From the NCBI GenBank assembly GCA_015680685.1, contig MNCI01010439.1, forward strand, positions 587,900 to 651,899: 64,000 bases of DNA, read 5' to 3'. The stretch's first letter is position 1, and the number at the start of each line of letters is the position of its first letter. The stretch comes from Gnetum montanum. Lineage: Eukaryota > Streptophyta > Gnetopsida > Gnetales > Gnetaceae. Below are positions 60,201 to 64,000 of this stretch, piece by piece. The notes beneath the pieces were generated by a model. That model saw nothing but the letters and a program-made list of their open reading frames with translations, ran no database searches and had not been told where the DNA came from. The translations under genes and the position numbers were made by a program.

Positions 60201-60833
60201 ACTCTCAATTTTCATGCTTAAACAACCTAGAAATAGACTTTGTTGATGCCCAAACTCAACTAATAGCCTTGTAGCCCTAAATCATGGCCTGATAAGGCTT
60301 AAAATTGGCAAAAATTAACCCTTTTTTAGCTATATTGACCAAATTTCATCATATATAGCTTGTTTTGCTTGATTTTTGCCTTATTATATGATGCTTTGAC
60401 TTGTTTTTGGCCTAGTTTTGCATTGTCAACCGTGTTGACATTATTGTGGCCTTTATGCAGCCTTGTATTCTCTTTAATCATATTATTATAGCCTTATTTA
60501 CCTTTTTTTAAGCCTTTGATTAATATCAAATAGTGGGGTTTGGCCTTCTTTGATCACCATTTGGCACTATGTGACCAGGTTTCGCTATGGCCTTAAACTA
60601 GGAAAATCATAACCTTTGTTAATCATTTGTAGCCTTATTTCTCATACTTCCCTTTGCTTAACCTTTATTTGACCTCTATTATGCTTTATTGGCTTGTCCT
60701 GACCCTATTTATAGCCTTGGATGAGCTTGTTTGCATTAGAATTGCATGTATTTGCATAGTTTTATAGCATTTTATCATTATTAATTTTTACCCAGGTGCC
60801 ACTTAATATGCTTCTCGTTGACATGTAGGATCA
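60201..60833. other. Spacer between the repeat array and the F reverse transcriptase
   Basis: T-rich, with many TAGCC and GCCTT words and no coding frame. TTCTCGTTGACATGTAG at 60812-60828 resembles a splice acceptor just before the coding similarity of F begins. Confidence 0.45.
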
Positions 60834-62474
60834 AAGTATGAGTAGGAGAAAATCAGTTTGCCTTTATGTCTACATGGACCTCATGATGATGTTGAATAGT
60901 GTATCAACCCTGATTTCCTCAATGTTGAGCCTGAGAGTCTTGCTGATCACATAGCCTTAATAGAGAAACCTCTAGGATGGCCTAAAAACCTAGTCAAAAC
61001 CCTTGAATTAGAGGTGGATGACATAACTGAAGAATCTTTAGTTGAGGTTCCTATCACAACACACAGTTGTGAGGAGAAAACCCTTAAACTAAGTTCCTCA
61101 TTGGAACTCAACAGGCTCAAGACATCACCAAGGTCCTATAGGACAACATTAAAGCCTTCTCTTGGTCATATGAAGATACGCCAAGCCTAGACCCATGCTT
61201 CATCTAGCACAACATCATACTAGACCCTAGCATTAAACTAGTTAAGTAAAAAGTATGCAAGATTAGACCTGATTTGGCCTTGGTAGTTCATGATGAGATC
61301 TCAAAGCTTTATCAAGTTGATTTCATTAGGGTTGTTGACTATGTAGAATGGGTGTATAGCATAGTGGTAGTCCCTAAGAAAAATGAAAGTATCTATATTT
61401 GCATAAATTTTCGAGACCTAAATCAAGTGACTATCAAGGATGGATTCCCTTTGCCTAGTATTGATCAACTTATTGATACTACAACTAGATATGCCTTGTT
61501 GTCCTTTATGGATGGATTCTCAAGATATAACCAAATTAGGATCAACCCAGAGCACCAACTTAGCATAACCTTTATGATCCCATGGGGTACCTTTTACTAT
61601 ACTATGATGCCCTTTGGCCTTAAAAATGCAGAAGTGACCTATCAGCGAGCCATGACCTATATATTTAGTGATTACATGTTAGGTTTGCTTAACGATTACA
61701 TAGATGATATAGCCATTAAGTCCAAAATGGCTAAGTACCATTCTAATAACCTAGATCTTGTGTTTAAATGGTGCCTTAAGTACGAGCTTAGGCTCAATCC
61801 TAAGAAATGCATCTTCAGTATTAATACCGGTAAGATGCTTGGCTTTGTAGTATCTAAAGTAGGGATACATGTCGATTCTGGTAAGGTTAAGGCCATATCT
61901 AAATTGGGAACACCTATCAACCTTAAGGAGCTTTAGGGATTACAAGACAAATTACAATTCATTCGTAGGTTTATAGTTAGACTTACAAATAAGTTACAAT
62001 CAATGTAATACTTTCTTAAGAAAGGGGTTCACTATGAATGGACAACTCAATGTTAAGAGGCCTTTGAAAAGCTTAAGGAAGAGTTGGCACAACTATCGAC
62101 GATCTATCATCTACAAGAGGGTAAACCATTTTACATATACCTTGCCATCTCCAATGCATCCATTGCCTCTTTACTTTGTAAAAAACAAGATGATGGAGCA
62201 AAGATGCTTGTATACTACCTTAGCCATGCATTAGTTGCCCATGAGACCTGATACATTGAAGTGGAGAAGTATTGTCTAGCACTGGTCTTCTCATTAAAGA
62301 AGTGGAGACACTACTTATTTAGAAGCCAAGTCAACATCATTTGCAAGGATAACATGCTTAGAGCCATAATGACCAACATTTAGGAAAGTAGTCGTATAGC
62401 CCAATGGAAAGTCATAATCGTAGAGTTTAACCTTCATTACATCTCTCAATCCTCAATGAAAGGTCAAGCTATTT
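60834..62474 (+). pseudogene. Tat-like reverse transcriptase and RNase H (F)
   Basis: A linker region (INPDFLNVEPESLADHIAL near 60905) leads into a 220-codon open stretch at 61274-61936, the best preserved pol segment in the window. It has ICINFRDLNQVTIKDGFPLP, FMDGFSRYNQIRINPEHQ, MMPFGLKNAEVTYQRAM and catalytic YIDD at 61697-61708, so the catalytic residues are retained. The RT/RNase H connection (FLKKGVHYEW) and RNase H (KPFYIYLAISNASIASLL, VEKYCLALVFSLKKWRHYL) follow with a few stops. The frame ends at about 62474 in the E fragment, before the second RNase H and integrase. It may be the pol of G. Confidence 0.9.
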
Positions 62475-64000
62475 GAATTCTCACTATTTTTTTTTTACAT
62501 TTTGTGTGAGAACCACACCATGCAAAGACTTATTATTTTTATTAACTCATCTTCTCGATAAAGGAGCAACATTGGAATGTTAAGGAAAACCCAAGAAAGA
62601 AACATCCAAGCACTCAAGATAATGGCCAGCACAAGTGCATCAAGTCCCCTTAAAGTCAGACCCTTTTCAATCCTTGAGTCCTTCCTTAGTTTGAGAAATC
62701 CCACTGATTCATTGATAGTTCTTATTGTTTAAGGAAGGGGATTGTATAGTTCCAAGCCAAGAGAGACCATAGAAACTTATGGATGCATGGATGATGTGGA
62801 CTCATTGCCTGTTATATCAAAAGAACCATACCTTAGTATCAACATTATAACTCAAAGGTAAAAACCAAACATTAACAATCAATGGAATATAGTTCATACC
62901 ATCTTCAGAGCACTTATTAAGTGACAAACCTTAACAAAACAAAACAAAATAAATAAACACACAAATAAATGAAGAATTATGAATGATGTTGCAAGAAAAA
63001 AATAAGAAAAGTTAAATAAATTTGTAAAACAAAAATGTGTAAAACAAAAACGTGTAAAACAAAAACTTAAAAAGGAACTGAGGGCCTTGATTGATCAGCA
63101 TAGGTGGCCATCTCCCCCATGACTAGGTTGGAAGGGAGAGATCTAAAATAATAAGTAGGGTCATCTCTTCTCTAAGGTATGATGTGCATTAACCATTCTA
63201 GATTGAATGTAAGGGTTCATCTGTTGCACATGGACTAGTAATCTCTTATCGAAGAGCTTGTTTGAATTTTTTAGAAGCGTCCAACTTCCATCTATTGATG
63301 TTTTTAGGTTAAGGGTTGGAAGTTGGTGACACTCTTGCTCCAGTGCATCTATGCTTTCGACGTGGGCATAGGTTGTTCCCCTAGTTAGCTCCATGCATGT
63401 TGGTGAATTGCTCTCTTGATTAGCTGTCAACCATTGGGTGTTGTCTTGTTGTGTGGTTGCTACATACAAGCACTTGTGTATGTTAATTTCTTAGGCACAC
63501 TAGTTACATGAAGGCAATGTTGAACATTCCTGTACGCAATCACACCCTATATCACTGTATGTGATGCATGGAACTTTCTTCCTCTTGATCTTTCCAAAAG
63601 TGTTTTCCTTAGATATTTCCAGGGAAAGATTGTGGATTTCTAGGCATGCGTTTATGGTGCTTAGTCATGCCCTTCCCATTATTATTGGGAAGTTTCCTTT
63701 GTCATTATTTACTTGTATCACTAGGAAATCAACTAGGTATGACCAACCACATACAGTGGTAATGATGTTCTCCACCAGTCCCAAGGGAACAGTGAAGGAC
63801 TGGTCAGCCAGCTCTAAGTGAATATTGCTCTTCTTTAATGGAGGCAGATTCCAGGCTTTATACATCTCTTGTGATATTAAGTTGACTCTGGAACCTGAGT
63901 CCAGAAGAGCTTTACATGGTTCATTCCCAATGACTTGGAGATAGATTAAAGGACTTCCAAGATTAGAGAATTTCCTGGGAAGGTGGCCCTCTTTGATCTA
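62475..64000 (-). mobile_element. Athila-like fragment E (protease to 3' noncoding), pol-lacking like D
   Basis: On the minus strand, from the right edge: protease with intact ALLDSGSRVNLISQEMYKAW (about 63900) and FPIIMGRA; a knuckle-free linker ATTQQDNTQWLTANQESN near 63460; HQLPTLNLKTSIDGSWTLL near 63320. Then, after ~100 bp absent from D, CATGGGGGAGATGG, the T-rich microrepeat tract, and sequence colinear with D 48840-49219. It ends at a hairpin (62478-62512), where F begins. No RT, RNase H or integrase. Gag and LTRs are not in the window. Confidence 0.88.

Noticed and set aside
57796-60246. Several 60-135 codon ORFs on both strands in the 57-60 kb array
   Set aside because: They follow the repeat units, lack shared frames between units and show no coding pattern.
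1-64000. CRISPR arrays, bacterial operons, riboswitches, rRNA or tRNA genes
   Set aside because: None seen; repeats are of transposon or satellite type and coding content is plant retrotransposon.

Overview
This window looks like intergenic DNA from a seed plant with a large genome. A gymnosperm is plausible, but that is inference from the age and depth of the retrotransposon nest, not from a marker gene. Almost everything recognisable is decayed LTR retrotransposon: one Ty1/copia element, at least four Athila-like Ty3/gypsy elements (called A, B, C and D, plus fragment E) and Tat-like Ty3/gypsy pieces (4.8-8 kb; G; F). No rRNA, tRNA, CRISPR array or intact host gene is visible. The only long uninterrupted reading frame that is not transposon is a 246-codon minus-strand ORF at 2424-3164, which resembles the N-terminal part of a GRAS transcription factor but lacks the GRAS domain.

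Layout: 3-2116 is the 3' half of a copia element with its 3' LTR. 2261-3164 holds a ~60 bp tandem repeat and the GRAS-like ORF. 4768-~8000 is a Tat-like RNase H/integrase remnant and its LTR. ~8-10.8 kb is AT-rich with no gene. Athila-like A begins at 10802 (LTR, PBS, gag, protease, RT) and is interrupted within RNase H by complete minus-strand element B (16227-28402, flanked by the 5-bp duplication CTATA). A resumes at 28403-28773, where Tat-like element G begins (LTR, gag, protease to ~34.85 kb). Then comes a minus-strand, apparently intron-containing gene whose two halves (35408-36921 and 52250-55865) are separated by Athila-like C (36949-52156). C itself is split in its 3' LTR by Athila-like D (44270-51404, 5-bp duplication ATATC). 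Upstream of the antisense gene lie a 585-bp tandem duplication and a ~3.1 kb array of ~190-bp repeats (57060-60200). A Tat-like RT/RNase H (F, 60834-62474) follows and abuts a truncated minus-strand relative of D (E, 62475-64000).

The Athila-like elements share one signature: LTRs starting TGATGA and ending CATCA, a primer-binding site complementary to plant tRNA-Asp, a GGGGGTA polypurine tract, a gag zinc knuckle of unusual spacing (CX2CX3HX3C), and a T-rich tract after integrase. They differ in content. B has gag, pol and an additional ~590-codon coiled-coil ORF. C has pol but lacks the gag core. D and E have gag and/or protease but no RT or integrase.

The observations most worth a second look are: (1) the antisense gene, where splice-phase agreement across four inspected junctions supports real introns; (2) the coiled-coil ORF in the env-like position of B, with an acceptor site at its ATG and an LTR-like TATA region upstream; and (3) two separate ~180-190 bp periodic arrays associated with the antisense gene. 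All positions and alignments were made by eye.
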